This document shows positions 33,138-42,584 of a stretch of DNA of 64,000 nt, in pieces. This DNA is from Sphaerosporella brunnea (Eukaryota; Ascomycota; Pezizomycetes; Pezizales; Pyronemataceae). Numbering within the stretch: the first letter of the stretch is position 1; each line of letters begins with the position of its first letter. Where the stretch lies: positions 186,001-250,000 of the forward strand of contig VXIS01000029.1 of assembly GCA_008704415.1 (NCBI GenBank). Reading direction: 5' to 3'. A program made the position numbers and the translations under genes. A model generated the notes under the pieces. That model was not told the origin of the DNA. It did no database searches and was given only the letters and a program-made list of their open reading frames with translations.

Positions 33138-33634
33138 ATGGCTGCCGTCGCAGTTTATCGCCGTGATCGAAAGTTTTCAGACAAGACCGCTCCGGAGGAG
33201 GACGATGGCGATGCGGCGCTCGCTTTGGGAACCGTCGGCAACGACGGAGACAACCGTAAATGCTTTCATTTTCGTGACCATTCCATCACGCGCTAACTCC
33301 CACAGTCTCGCTTCCGGCCTTCTTTGGTGTCCCGCGTCACCTGGACTACAATGCCAACATGGCAGCCGAGTCTTACTTCGAAGCGCCTATGACCAAGACT
33401 ACGGCCGTTATCTGGAGTATCATGATTGCTGCTCATGCTTGCATCTTGGCTGCCGTCTTCAACCACCGCTTCCTCACCTGGACCGAGCTCGCTGAGCACT
33501 CTGGCGTTAACCTGCTTGCGTGGTGGCTTTGCATGTACAAGATCACCGGTCCAGGTGGACCGAAGGGCTACCACTTCGTCTTGTGGATGTTGGGAAGTCA
33601 GCTTGCTTACCAGTTCTTGCGCATGGTTTTGTAA
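33138..33634 (+). CDS. Small polytopic membrane protein, tandem family copy 3, 148 aa
   Basis: Exons are 33138-33255 and 33306-33634, joined across a 50-bp intron (GTAAAT, GCTAAC, CCACAG) in frame. The N-terminal 65 residues are polar (TAPEEDDGDAALALGTVGND) and cytosolic-looking. Hydrophobic segments are TTAVIWSIMIAAHACILAAV, GVNLLAWWLCMYKI and YHFVLWMLGSQLAYQFLRMV. The NLLAWW block and the spacing between segments match NVVGWW of the upstream gene. Conservation is low except for architecture, so homology is likely rather than proven. It was probably produced by tandem duplication. Function unknown. Confidence 0.72.
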
Positions 33635-35248
33635 GCTGTCGACGGAGTATGCGTGTTCCTTTTGCGTGCGAGTTCATGATCTTGTGGCTTTTTTGTTTCG
33701 GCTATTATGCCGTGGTTTTGTCGAAATTCGCGCCGTGCCCCGTGACAAAGAATGCATCTACCATACCCCGTCTACTGCCCATCTGCCCTGGCGAAGCTAT
33801 CTCTCCACCACAGGCGTCTCCCGCACTATGGTGCGCTGCACACTTTAAACCTGGACCTTCGCTAGTTTCGAGCTACCCGGTTGACGCCCGATTTATTTGG
33901 GTGGGGCGCGGCCCGAGTGCGCTGTTGTGAGGAAAGAATCCTCGTCCGAATTGATCAAACAACACAGCGACAAGATGGCGGAAATTACCCTTATTAATGA
34001 TGGGAAGATTTGTGGGTTTCAGATTAAGGAAACGGCTGAAGATAGGCGTAGGGGGCGCAGAGTATTTTCCCGGGTCTCGTTCCCAGCAGGCATGTCTAGA
34101 GATAAGGTCAATACTGCACAGTCAGACTGGCCGCAGTCTACGCGCCACCGAAAACCTTCTGATCAGAGGACCGACAAACTAAAAGAAGTGATTTTGCGCG
34201 AGGGTTTGTGACTTCAAGCTCAAACACAGCGTGGGCTAATTGTGGATCCACCCAGTCAAGATTTTAAAATTGAAAACTCTTCGGCCCACGAATAACCAAG
34301 GTGCAGATATTGAATGGCTGCTTCAGGTTCAGGCATTCCTTAACCTCCAGCTGATGGGCTTAACGCGAGAGTTTTGGTGCAAGCCACGCAAGCTTTTGGC
34401 ACAGATGGTCGCTGCCGGAGATAAAAAAAGAAAATGAGTGCAGGAGCGACTCATGAAGCAAGAAACTCATTGGGTACGATATCGCACCTTCTTTTGCTCC
34501 CTGTAACAGAGAATTGTACAAATCCCCGAACAAAAAATTGACATCACAGAAGGTCACATTTGCGAAATTCTGGGGCTTTTATATCCGCAGCCTGCAACCA
34601 TGGTGAAGAGGCCCTACGGGTTCTTAATGGCTTCCAATTTTTCAAAAAATTTGGGAACACATCCGGGAGGAGTACCAACGGTAGATCCAAACCTTTGAGC
34701 CACCGGGTACGTGTTGTGTTGTGTTTTTGTGATGTTTTGGACCATTTTTTGCTCGGATAGCCGGCCAGTTGGTCGCCAGGATTTTTGCTCGGCAGGATAG
34801 AACATGTGCTATGAAAAATCGTCCGCTCATTCTCTACTCTCCGTGCTATGGTTACCATGCTATTAGCCCGCATTCTAGGCAATACACAAGACTTTCAACA
34901 CGCTGCCCAAGTTCAAAGCTACTTTACAAACATAGCCTAGTTGTTCTTTGTTTATGCCAAATGTGGGAAGCACAGAGCTTGAGACCGCAGAGCATGGCAA
35001 GGCTGTTTTGATGTGTAAATTCACCACTCTCTTTTGCACTGGCCTCATCCATCCTGGTTCCCTTTTCCATCTGGTTCCTTCTGGAACAATGTCTGCATTG
35101 ACAGATAGGTACCATTTCCTGGCGCAATGAAGTAGAACAATTGCAGAACACATGTTTCCGAAAGTACAAATCGGCAGCAATCTCAGCAAATTCCCCGCAT
35201 TATTGGGTCCAACAGTCAGGCGGGCTCTCCGCATCACAAACTCCATCA
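33635..35248. other. 1.6-kb region without a supported gene
   Basis: It holds one copy of a dispersed repeat (33715-33836) but no frame with coding support or consistent splice signals. Confidence 0.45.
33715..33836 (+). repeat. Dispersed repeat, FVEIR copy A
   Basis: It shares with 60081-60180 the block TTTGTCGAAATTCGC, then TGCCCCGTG, AAAGAATG, TACCATACC, CTCTCCACCACAG and CCCGCACTA, in the same order. In one frame both encode F-V-E-I-R-x-V-P-R-x-K-E-C-x-Y-H-T, so it may derive from a coding sequence. Both copies lie in the 3' flank of a gene. Confidence 0.65.
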
Positions 35249-35899
35249 CTATGCATTCATTGCATCCCGACTATATACAGGTTGTTTAACAGCACCATAA
35301 AGCTCGTTAACATGTCGTAGCACGATCCTTTCCAGATCATCACACGCAGCTCGAAGGCGTTCGAGGAGATGCTGAATTTCCCAGATTTTATGGTGCCCGC
35401 ACCAGGAGCGCCACTTTCCCCGGATCATCGCTCGGACACCTTGTGGGCCTCCGTCGTCAAAAAAATCGCCGGCTGGGCGTCCTTGGATATGCTACACGGC
35501 GGGAAATGTCATCGGCGGATCCGTTACCAACGGAACACAGCGCGGAAAACCCACTATCGGATCAAGCCTCTCCAGCCAGGTGTTCAGACCAGCCACGATC
35601 ATCCGGATGCACTTCGTCGTGGACAATAGTGGTTCGCTTAACGATCCAAACGTCGCCCGCAAAGGTTGCAACAACGGCGTCCACAACGCCACGTTCGAGA
35701 GGTCTTGAGAGGCAGCGGCTGCCTGCTCAGGCGCAACGGCAGCGAGTATAAGTGCAGTTTTGAGTGTTGCCTCCGCACGGCCGGTGAGATTGTTTGTCGA
35801 ATTCAAAAACAGCTGAAAATCCCGTGTCCACGTTGCAATGCCGTGAAGAGCTTTGGAGGAGGTTTTGTTGGTTATTGTCAGCAGATGAAGTGTGTCCAT
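35249..35899 (-). CDS. Candidate gene, interrupted by one in-frame TAG or a 36-bp intron
   Basis: Segments 35528-35899 and 35249-35491 form one frame of 204 residues if a 36-bp stretch (35492-35527; GTAACG to GTGTAG) is removed. That stretch is a multiple of three and ends in the only in-frame stop, so either it is an unusually short intron or the gene carries a nonsense mutation. The product begins MDTLHLLTITNKTSSKALHG, is rich in Leu/Ala helices (LTGRAEATLKTALILAAVAP) and ends with an amphipathic helix (HLLERLRAACDDLERIV). The helical character loosely recalls N-terminal domains of fungal NLR-type proteins, but I cannot assign it, and no NACHT domain follows. Confidence 0.45.
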
Positions 35900-36010
35900 T
35901 GTGTGGTGGGGAGAAGACAAGGAGCGTTGCGCCTCGCAGCAACCGTTTGTTGAGCGCAGAGCCTTCTCCTGCTGCCACCGCCATGCCCGCCCCTCGCATA
36001 TCAGTGTTCT

Positions 36011-36290
36011 CAATAGCCAGCCAGCCGGGCTGGCTGCGTTGGGATGCGTTGGGCTGATCAAACAGCCAGCCCAGCTTTTCAACTCGCAGCCCGGCAGGCT
36101 GGCTATGGGCTGCTCGGGTATGAAGAATGGACCTCATTGTTGCTTCACTGGTTATCACTCTGTATCAATTCGCGACTTTTACATACAAAGAAAGACGCAG
36201 AGCCAGCCCGGGCTTCGTAGCCGGGCTGATCAAACAGCCAGCCCAGCCGGCCCATTTTGGCAGCCGGGCTGACAGCCCGGGCTTTTTGGG
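36011..36290. repeat. GC-rich inverted/direct repeat block
   Basis: The 25-bp motif starting GGGCTGATCAAACAGCCAGC occurs identically at 36051-36075 and 36223-36247. Around it are many copies of AGCCCGG/CCGGGCT and CCAGCC/GGCTGG in both orientations, such as CAGCCGGGCTG and AGCCCGGGCT, giving strong hairpin potential. The intervening 36120-36190 is ordinary AT-richer sequence. It looks like ends of a small inverted-repeat element, possibly MITE-like; no coding capacity. Confidence 0.7.
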
Positions 36291-36299
36291 CTCCTGCTT

Positions 36300-37989
36300 A
36301 GAGTTTTCCCCTCATTGTGCTACCATTACTGACCGCACACGATCTGATCGACCCACACCCGATTGCTGCTGGATAATATGTGCTTCCTGTCCTCCCTAAT
36401 GACATCTAAGGGCTTTATCCGCTCAGCATGCCTGGGCCGCCGTGTAGGAGGGAACATATCATGTCCCACCTTCAGACCTTGCTGCCATCAGTGGAAATAT
36501 CTGGTCACTTCGTGCGAGTTCTTCATCAAGAGAGCATCTCTTTCTGTTCTGATATTGGTTCTCCAACTCCTCCACTGGGATTTCCGGTCTTCATGGGTCC
36601 CCAGTTCCAAGAGCTGCATGCCTCGCTCAAGCTCTCATAGTCCTGCAGAGAAACGATCCGCACCCTGAAGCTGTTAACTAATATTTAAACGTTCCTGAAC
36701 TAGTCGTTTTTGCCCTCTCCTTGGCATTTCAATGCCCATCATAGGGGCGTGGCAACTTGAGCTGAATTTTGTGGGTACGTCGCATTGTCTGATTTCAGTT
36801 GTGTCTTCATGTAGTTTTTCTTTCCAAACGTCATGGGTTAGTCACCAGGTTCCGGGTACAGACCGATCAATACCAGCGGAATCCATATTTCATCCCTCCA
36901 GCCTGCGGTTCTGTCAGTTCCCCTATAGAGTGGATTTGGTAGTCCTGGACGTAACTCTTGCTAATTTAGCTCATTTAGCTTGTCTTTCGGGCAATCCATT
37001 TCTCCTGGTTCACCTGCCCACAGTTGCACGCTGGTGGAAAGAGCTCGGAGGTGCGGGGCGCTGTTGCATATCCTCGCCCCTTCTTTGATGTTCTCTCGCC
37101 GTTGAGTAGTCCCAGCTTATCCTAAACCCCTCCCAAGTTGTCTGATGGTAGGTGTGATTTCGTTCTTTTGCTTTTCCCTCGAGACGAGCCTATCTGGGAA
37201 GGATAGGTACGATTCTGTTCGATAATCAGTACTGCTTCATTCAAGTAGTAGGTTGGGTTCAGTTCTCATCGTTGACCTCTTAGCATGCAGTATACTGGGC
37301 TCCAATTCAGCGTAAACAATGAGTCCTCGGTTTGTTCACCTCCACGCTGGTGGGAAATATGCTGATATCAGTGTCAGAAGTAGAGATACCGGTCTGTTGC
37401 AAGTCCCTGCCCCTTTTTCACTATTCGCGCCCTATTTTGCTGTTTCATGCAGGGCAAGATTCGGATTCTACTTGTTGTGATGTTCGTTGTAAAAAGGGGG
37501 CTGCACCGAGGAAGAAGAACGCACTTCTGTTCTGCGATCAGCACGGACTAACTTGAGCAAAAGTATGTTGCACTTACTTTTTATCGCCTTGTCCTGTTTA
37601 AATACAACTATGATGGCGGCCAAGCTCGCATCCACGATGGTGGAAGGCTTACAGAAAGTTCCTTCGGCGGTCACTTTCAGTGCACATCCGCCTTGCCAGT
37701 CGTGCCCAGTAGAACCCAAGATGCTCCGATCACCACTGGCGCTCTTTCCTTTATCACACATCGTATACAGCCAAAGGCTTTTCTCTCGCATTCTTTCATC
37801 GTGAGGGAGAGCGGGCGTCATTCGAACCACGGCACCTTGATTGGAAAGCCTCAGCCAGACGAACAGCCAGGAGGACACTCACTTGATGGTTGGACACAGA
37901 TTGGTGGGGAGCTGCTGTGACCTGCGTTAGTGTCGGATCGACCGGGATTGGCGAGGTGCAGGTGGATTAGGGTTGAGTAACGTCACGAT
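36300..37989. other. 1.7-kb region without a supported gene
   Basis: T-rich on the plus strand, with several short frames on both strands but no consistent starts or splice sites. Nothing recognised. Confidence 0.45.
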
Positions 37990-38003
37990 TGAGTCATGAG
38001 TCA
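37990..38003 (+). promoter_or_regulatory. Two adjoining TGAGTCA (Gcn4/AP-1-like) sites
   Basis: TGAGTCATGAGTCA is two abutting heptamers matching the binding site of Gcn4/CPC1 and AP-1-like bZIP regulators, about 600 bp upstream of the ATG at 38594. The motif is exact; regulation is inferred. Confidence 0.4.
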
Positions 38004-38442
38004 TGATTCGTTGTGTTTTCCTAGAAGAACTGCTATAGTGGAAAGAGAGGCAAGAAAAACTGCGATGAGGGGCGAGGGGATGAAAATGCAGGTCGGCTTC
38101 GACAGATTTGGGATCAGGATTGCAAGTCAGGACTTGAATCTTGCGCAGTCAGAGAATCTGGATGAAGAGATAGTAGTGCGACGTTTCCGAGAACCTGAAG
38201 AATTGAGACCATGGGGGAGCCAAAGTTGGTATAACTGGTGATGTGTTCTAGCAACTAAGGGAACGGTATGCAGAGTAGACAGAGTGTGAAAAAATCAAAC
38301 CCTCAATATCGGTTGCTTGCGATGGCACTCTCGAGCAGCTTCGAGAGACTGGAAACACGGGTGACCAGTCCAGACGAGGAACCCCTAGGGCTAATAACCC
38401 TTTTATGCGATTTTTCGGCCGACGTGCCAAGCCAGAAACAAC

Positions 38443-38450
38443 TATAAAAG
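38443..38450 (+). promoter_or_regulatory. TATA box of the 860-aa membrane protein gene
   Basis: TATAAAAG lies 150 bp upstream of the ATG at 38594. It is followed by a CT-rich tract (CTCCTTCCCACCTTTC and TTTTTTCTTTC), the usual layout of a strongly expressed fungal promoter. Confidence 0.6.
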
Positions 38451-38593
38451 GCTCTCTCAGCTCCTTCCCACCTTTCTTTTTTCTTTCTTCCTCATTGCAA
38501 GCTTTGACAACGAAATCCTTTGCTAAGTACCCCATTTCCATTGCAATTTTCCAAGTTCCCTTTACGTCTGCAGTTTCATTCAACTGTTTCAAA

Positions 38594-41176
38594 ATGAGTG
38601 ATGCTAACGATAATCCAATCGTGAAGCCGGGGATGTTTGCGTTCAACCCTTCGGAGCTGGACGGTCGTCGCAAGGCGAGACCGATCCGCAAAGGCTTCAA
38701 GAGCACCAACACTCCCACTGTCGCCCAGAGCAGGGTTCTCTTGGCCGATCCAGCATCTGCGGATCAGGGCGACAGCAAGGCACCTGTCGAAAACGGCTGG
38801 GCTAATGCCCAGTTTAATTTCCGCAGTTCACTTGCGGATATGCCACAGAGTCCAGCAAACCCGTTCGCTCATCTGCTGACGAAAGTAGGTAGGACCGATG
38901 CCGAGACCACTGGCGAGAGTGGTCTCGAGACGCGTACGGGGGCTCTTTTCGCTGGATTCGGATTCCCCAAGATGGAGACAGAAGTGGGTGATGCCACGCT
39001 GGATTCCAACAACGTCAAGCTCGCCTCACAGCCAATGGTGGGCGATGGCAAAATGGCTGAGGCAAAGGGAACAGAAGTGGGTGATGCCACTCTGGTTTCC
39101 GACCGTGAAGTTGTCGACAAGACGACCTCGAGTGATGCCAACGTCGCATCAGAGCCTAAGTTGGGTGGTTCCAAACTGGCTTCCAATGATGGCGTTGATT
39201 CGGAGCCAATGGTGGGTGATGCAAAACTGGCTCCGAAGTTGCAGAGCTCGATGGTTTCATCCATGAGCAGCGACGTGGACCCCTGGGCAGACGTCGTTGA
39301 TTGGTCCGAGGATGACGATGAGGAGGACGCCAACGTCCCATCAGAGCCAAAGAGGGGTGATGGCACACTGGCTTACAACGACAGCGTTGTTACCGAGCCA
39401 AGGTTGGGTGATACCAACCTGGCTCCTGATGGCGTTGATTCGGAGCCAAAGTTGGGTGATGCCAAACTGGCTCCGGAGTTGCAGCCCTCCATCGTTGAAC
39501 CGGTCCACAGCGATGGGTCCATCTGGGCACACGTCAGCTCCGATTTGGATCCGTCCAAATCGGAATCTGAAACTGATTCCGAGTCAGGAGACGAGGATGA
39601 TGTTAGTGACGATGAAGAGGATGTGGGCGAGGATGAAGAGGATGTGGGCGAGGATGATGACGACTTCTACGGCAGTGACACGAGCACTATTGACGTGGAG
39701 TATGTGGACGTGGGCACCCAGACGGACCTGCCCCAACAGGCCGAGGGTCCCACTGATGACATTTCCATCACGGGGATCTCGGTGATTTTCGACGTGGAGC
39801 CGATTGAGGTTCCTGTCAAGAAGGTCCACTCGACTGCTATGCAGACCGAGTCGCTGGAGATGGCCTCGTGCCTGATCCAGACCGAGCCGGTGGCCTCCAC
39901 CTCGTGTGGTGTGCAGACCGAAGTGGCTGCCACTGCTTCATGCGGTGTGCAGACCGTACCGGCTGTCACGGCCTCGTGCAGTGTTCAGACCGACGACGAG
40001 CTCAAGGAGGTGATGGAGCAAACGACCGACTGTTGCGAGGTTGGTCAGGACGCGACGTCGGCGTCTGACGGTTTTTCCGTGTCTGTGGACTACGAAGGAC
40101 TGTTCCGCCAGGAGAAGGCGAAGTGCGACAACGCACTGTTGGCTTTGCAGCGGCAGAGCAAGTTTACATGGGTTCTGGGTGGCCTCCAGATACTTATGAT
40201 GCTTGCGATGTTCCCCGTTTGGGACGTTGCGCTGGGTGCTTTGGCCGAGACCTTGGGCTCAATGCGGTGGTTCGCCATTGAGGCTGGGGTGGATGTCATC
40301 GCACGGGCTGTCATAGTTATCTGTGGCGGCCTCAGCCTTTGGAGGTCCCGCCATCTCCGTCACTCTGTGATGGAGGGTATCATGCGTACCCATGCTTTTG
40401 CTAGGTGGCTGATGGGACGAGGAGATGCCGTTATCCACTTTCTTGTGGTGGTATCTCTGATTTCGGCTCTGCTCTCAATTGATCAGAGTCAAACTCCACG
40501 CCCACCTCCTGGCCCCTCACCTGTAGCTGTCACGGCTTGGGTGCCGGGTGGGGTGTCCGTTCCTGCCAGCTGCGATCGGTATGGAATCCATTTTGAGGGG
40601 TTCAAGGCCGCTCATTGCGCAGTGGATGAGATCCCTCTGGTGCACATTCCGGACAAGGGCATGGCACAGGAGCAAGTACAAGCTTATGAGTCCTATGCTT
40701 TGACCGGTGGTAAACAGGCCTGTGGCATCGAAGATCCACTTTTCCAGGCAGTCGAGAGCTCCGTCTGTCTGTTGGCCTCTGCCCCCGGTGAGGAGATGGG
40801 CATTGCGAGACAATTGGAACCTCAGGAAGGCGTGGTGGCTGGTTTTGGTTGTTCGGAAGTGGCTTCCGACACATGTCCTCTCTCTGGGGTATTGAGGGTG
40901 TCCCTAGTGAGCAAGGCGTGTTGGGACCGCGAGAAAGACTGCCGTCCAACCGGTACTGCGTCTGCAACGGGGAAGGGTGAGGCGTCGGAAGACGTCGTGG
41001 ACAAGTTTTCAGTGGCCGAACATGGAGGCCTGCACGTGACAGGTAGCTTCGGAGTTGAGGGGCCCGGGACCATGCTCAGCTGGTTACCCCGTCATCTTCG
41101 TGGAGGCTCCATGCTGGTCGGCGCTGGCATAGGGGCCTTTTTACTAACCCGCAGGGGGATTGGGGGCCGGTTTTAG
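38594..41176 (+). CDS. 860-aa membrane protein with acidic repeats and a regular QT-motif (LC8-like) array
   Basis: Intronless; ATG in context CAAAATGAGT. Residues 1-120 are polar. Residues about 125-310 carry some eight degenerate repeats of the form SEPxxGDAKLA. Residues 325-362 are acidic (DVSDDEEDVGEDEEDVGEDD). Then comes DVGTQTDL (about 374), followed by five QT motifs at exactly 12-residue spacing (about 415-465): MQTESL, IQTEPV, VQTEVA, VQTVPA and VQTDDE, with SC before most. GTQTD-type motifs are the classic dynein light chain LC8 binding sites, and such arrays occur in Nup159 and ASCIZ. Hydrophobic segments at roughly 525-545, 565-583 and 615-630, plus a short one near 840, suggest a membrane anchor. 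A cysteine-rich luminal or extracellular domain lies between. No overall family recognised. Confidence 0.75.
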   Translation: MSDANDNPIVKPGMFAFNPSELDGRRKARPIRKGFKSTNTPTVAQSRVLLADPASADQGDSKAPVENGWANAQFNFRSSLADMPQSPANPFAHLLTKVGRTDAETTGESGLETRTGALFAGFGFPKMETEVGDATLDSNNVKLASQPMVGDGKMAEAKGTEVGDATLVSDREVVDKTTSSDANVASEPKLGGSKLASNDGVDSEPMVGDAKLAPKLQSSMVSSMSSDVDPWADVVDWSEDDDEEDANVPSEPKRGDGTLAYNDSVVTEPRLGDTNLAPDGVDSEPKLGDAKLAPELQPSIVEPVHSDGSIWAHVSSDLDPSKSESETDSESGDEDDVSDDEEDVGEDEEDVGEDDDDFYGSDTSTIDVEYVDVGTQTDLPQQAEGPTDDISITGISVIFDVEPIEVPVKKVHSTAMQTESLEMASCLIQTEPVASTSCGVQTEVAATASCGVQTVPAVTASCSVQTDDELKEVMEQTTDCCEVGQDATSASDGFSVSVDYEGLFRQEKAKCDNALLALQRQSKFTWVLGGLQILMMLAMFPVWDVALGALAETLGSMRWFAIEAGVDVIARAVIVICGGLSLWRSRHLRHSVMEGIMRTHAFARWLMGRGDAVIHFLVVVSLISALLSIDQSQTPRPPPGPSPVAVTAWVPGGVSVPASCDRYGIHFEGFKAAHCAVDEIPLVHIPDKGMAQEQVQAYESYALTGGKQACGIEDPLFQAVESSVCLLASAPGEEMGIARQLEPQEGVVAGFGCSEVASDTCPLSGVLRVSLVSKACWDREKDCRPTGTASATGKGEASEDVVDKFSVAEHGGLHVTGSFGVEGPGTMLSWLPRHLRGGSMLVGAGIGAFLLTRRGIGGRF

Positions 41177-41365
41177 TCCGGATGGGGGTGTGTGGCAGAG
41201 GAGGACTCGGAGGAACGAAGGAGGTGGGGAGCGCCGGTTGGGAATGTGGCAGAGGCGGAGGTGTGGAGGAAATGGGGAGGCCGGTTGCAGTCCGGGTGGG
41301 AATGTGGCAGAGGCGGAGGTGTGGAGGAAATGGGGAGGCCGGTTGCAGTCCGGGTGGGGAAGTGC
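41160..41365 (+). repeat. 58-bp G-rich minisatellite
   Basis: The unit containing GGAATGTGGCAGAGGCGGAG and GGCCGGTTGCAGTCCGGGTG repeats with period 58 (for example at 41241 and 41299), about three copies with the first diverged. It starts at the stop codon of the 860-aa gene, so it may have arisen from the end of its coding sequence (ATTGGGGGCCGGTTTTAG) and lies in the 3' UTR. Confidence 0.85.
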
Positions 41366-41805
41366 GGAGGGTGATATTTGGTCCTGTATTGTTTTTGCTT
41401 TCTTTGATTTTTTGTACTTAGTTTTCAATATAAAAGTATTGAAACACTTGAGTCGTTGGTCAAAATGTGGTGTGCAGAGGCAAATTCGAAGAGGGCAACG
41501 TTATCACGAAGAATTCGGGTATATAGCGAGGGATTGGAAAGTGCGTGGTGAGGAGTGAATATTCTCACTGTAGGTTTTGAGCTTAGGCCAAAGGACTTTG
41601 ATATTCGGAAGACTATGGACCACTTTCATGAGAGGAAAAACTCAGCATTTGCTATGGTAGTATCACGTATTGGAGGGGTAGGTATCTGAGTCCAGAGTCC
41701 TAGTTATCGCTCTCAAGCTTCACTGGAGAAAAGTAATATTTACTCAACTTATATAGTGCGTTACGATAATAAATAATGGCCATTACCCCCTTTACCCCTC
41801 GTCTG

Positions 41806-41864
41806 TAGGCGGCCACTTTTTTGCCTCGCGAGGCTCCCTGGTATATGGCTGACTAACAGACTAA
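41806..41864 (+). repeat. Dispersed repeat copy 2
   Basis: TAGGCGGCCACTTTTTTGCC ... GGCTGACTAACAGACTAAT matches the repeat at 6753-6821 (minus strand) with a shorter middle. No transposase relic lies next to this copy, so it could be a solo end or MITE. Confidence 0.55.
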
Positions 41865-41865
41865 T

Positions 41866-42584
41866 TTACCTCACAAGACCACCCCATTGCTTTAGCACAT
41901 CGCAGCGCTGTTTGCAGCTCTTCTTTGTTCTTCTGACTCCTGCCCAATTGCCACCCGATATCCCTCTTCCGTCAATCCCGCCACTGGTGGTTTCAGCCTG
42001 GTTGGCCTCAAGGATTGGAAACCATTGCTGAGTGGTTCACTTCACTGCACGGGGGTTGGGTGAGTTCTGACGAGGCTGCGAAAATGGTTATATATAGAAA
42101 ATGCGACAGCAAGACAAATTTTCCTAATTACGCTCGCAGCAACCTGTTGAAACGTCCTGCAGAACCAGAAGCCATCTCTGAAATCCCGGCTACTCTAGTA
42201 ATGGTTGCTGGGAGGGTCTGGACAGCTCGGGTGAAGGCGTGGTGAAGCTGGCAGTGGGCCGGGCGCCTTCCTTGACTTGAGGATCACAGGGACTGTAAGT
42301 ACTAGCGGAAGCCGAATCGGCGAAATTCATGTCTTGCAAGCGAAACAAGAAGAAGCCGAGTGATAGCAAACATACAGTCGAGTGAGATGTGATGACACGC
42401 CCTGGCATTCAAATGTGTTTGAGTGCGGCAGTGAACCTCAACCGATGGCACGGGGCGGCGTAACCGTCTATCCCGCTCACCTCCCCTTCACCACCTCGTC
42501 ACGTCCACCCGCCGCGGTTCTTTGATCAACAAAAGCACGTTCCAATCTTTCTACCGCAACAGGGCACCCCAGGTCAACGTTAAA
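41866..42584. other. Promoter/leader region
   Basis: No gene supported. It precedes the four-exon gene; the last 100 bp are CA/CT-rich. Confidence 0.4.
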
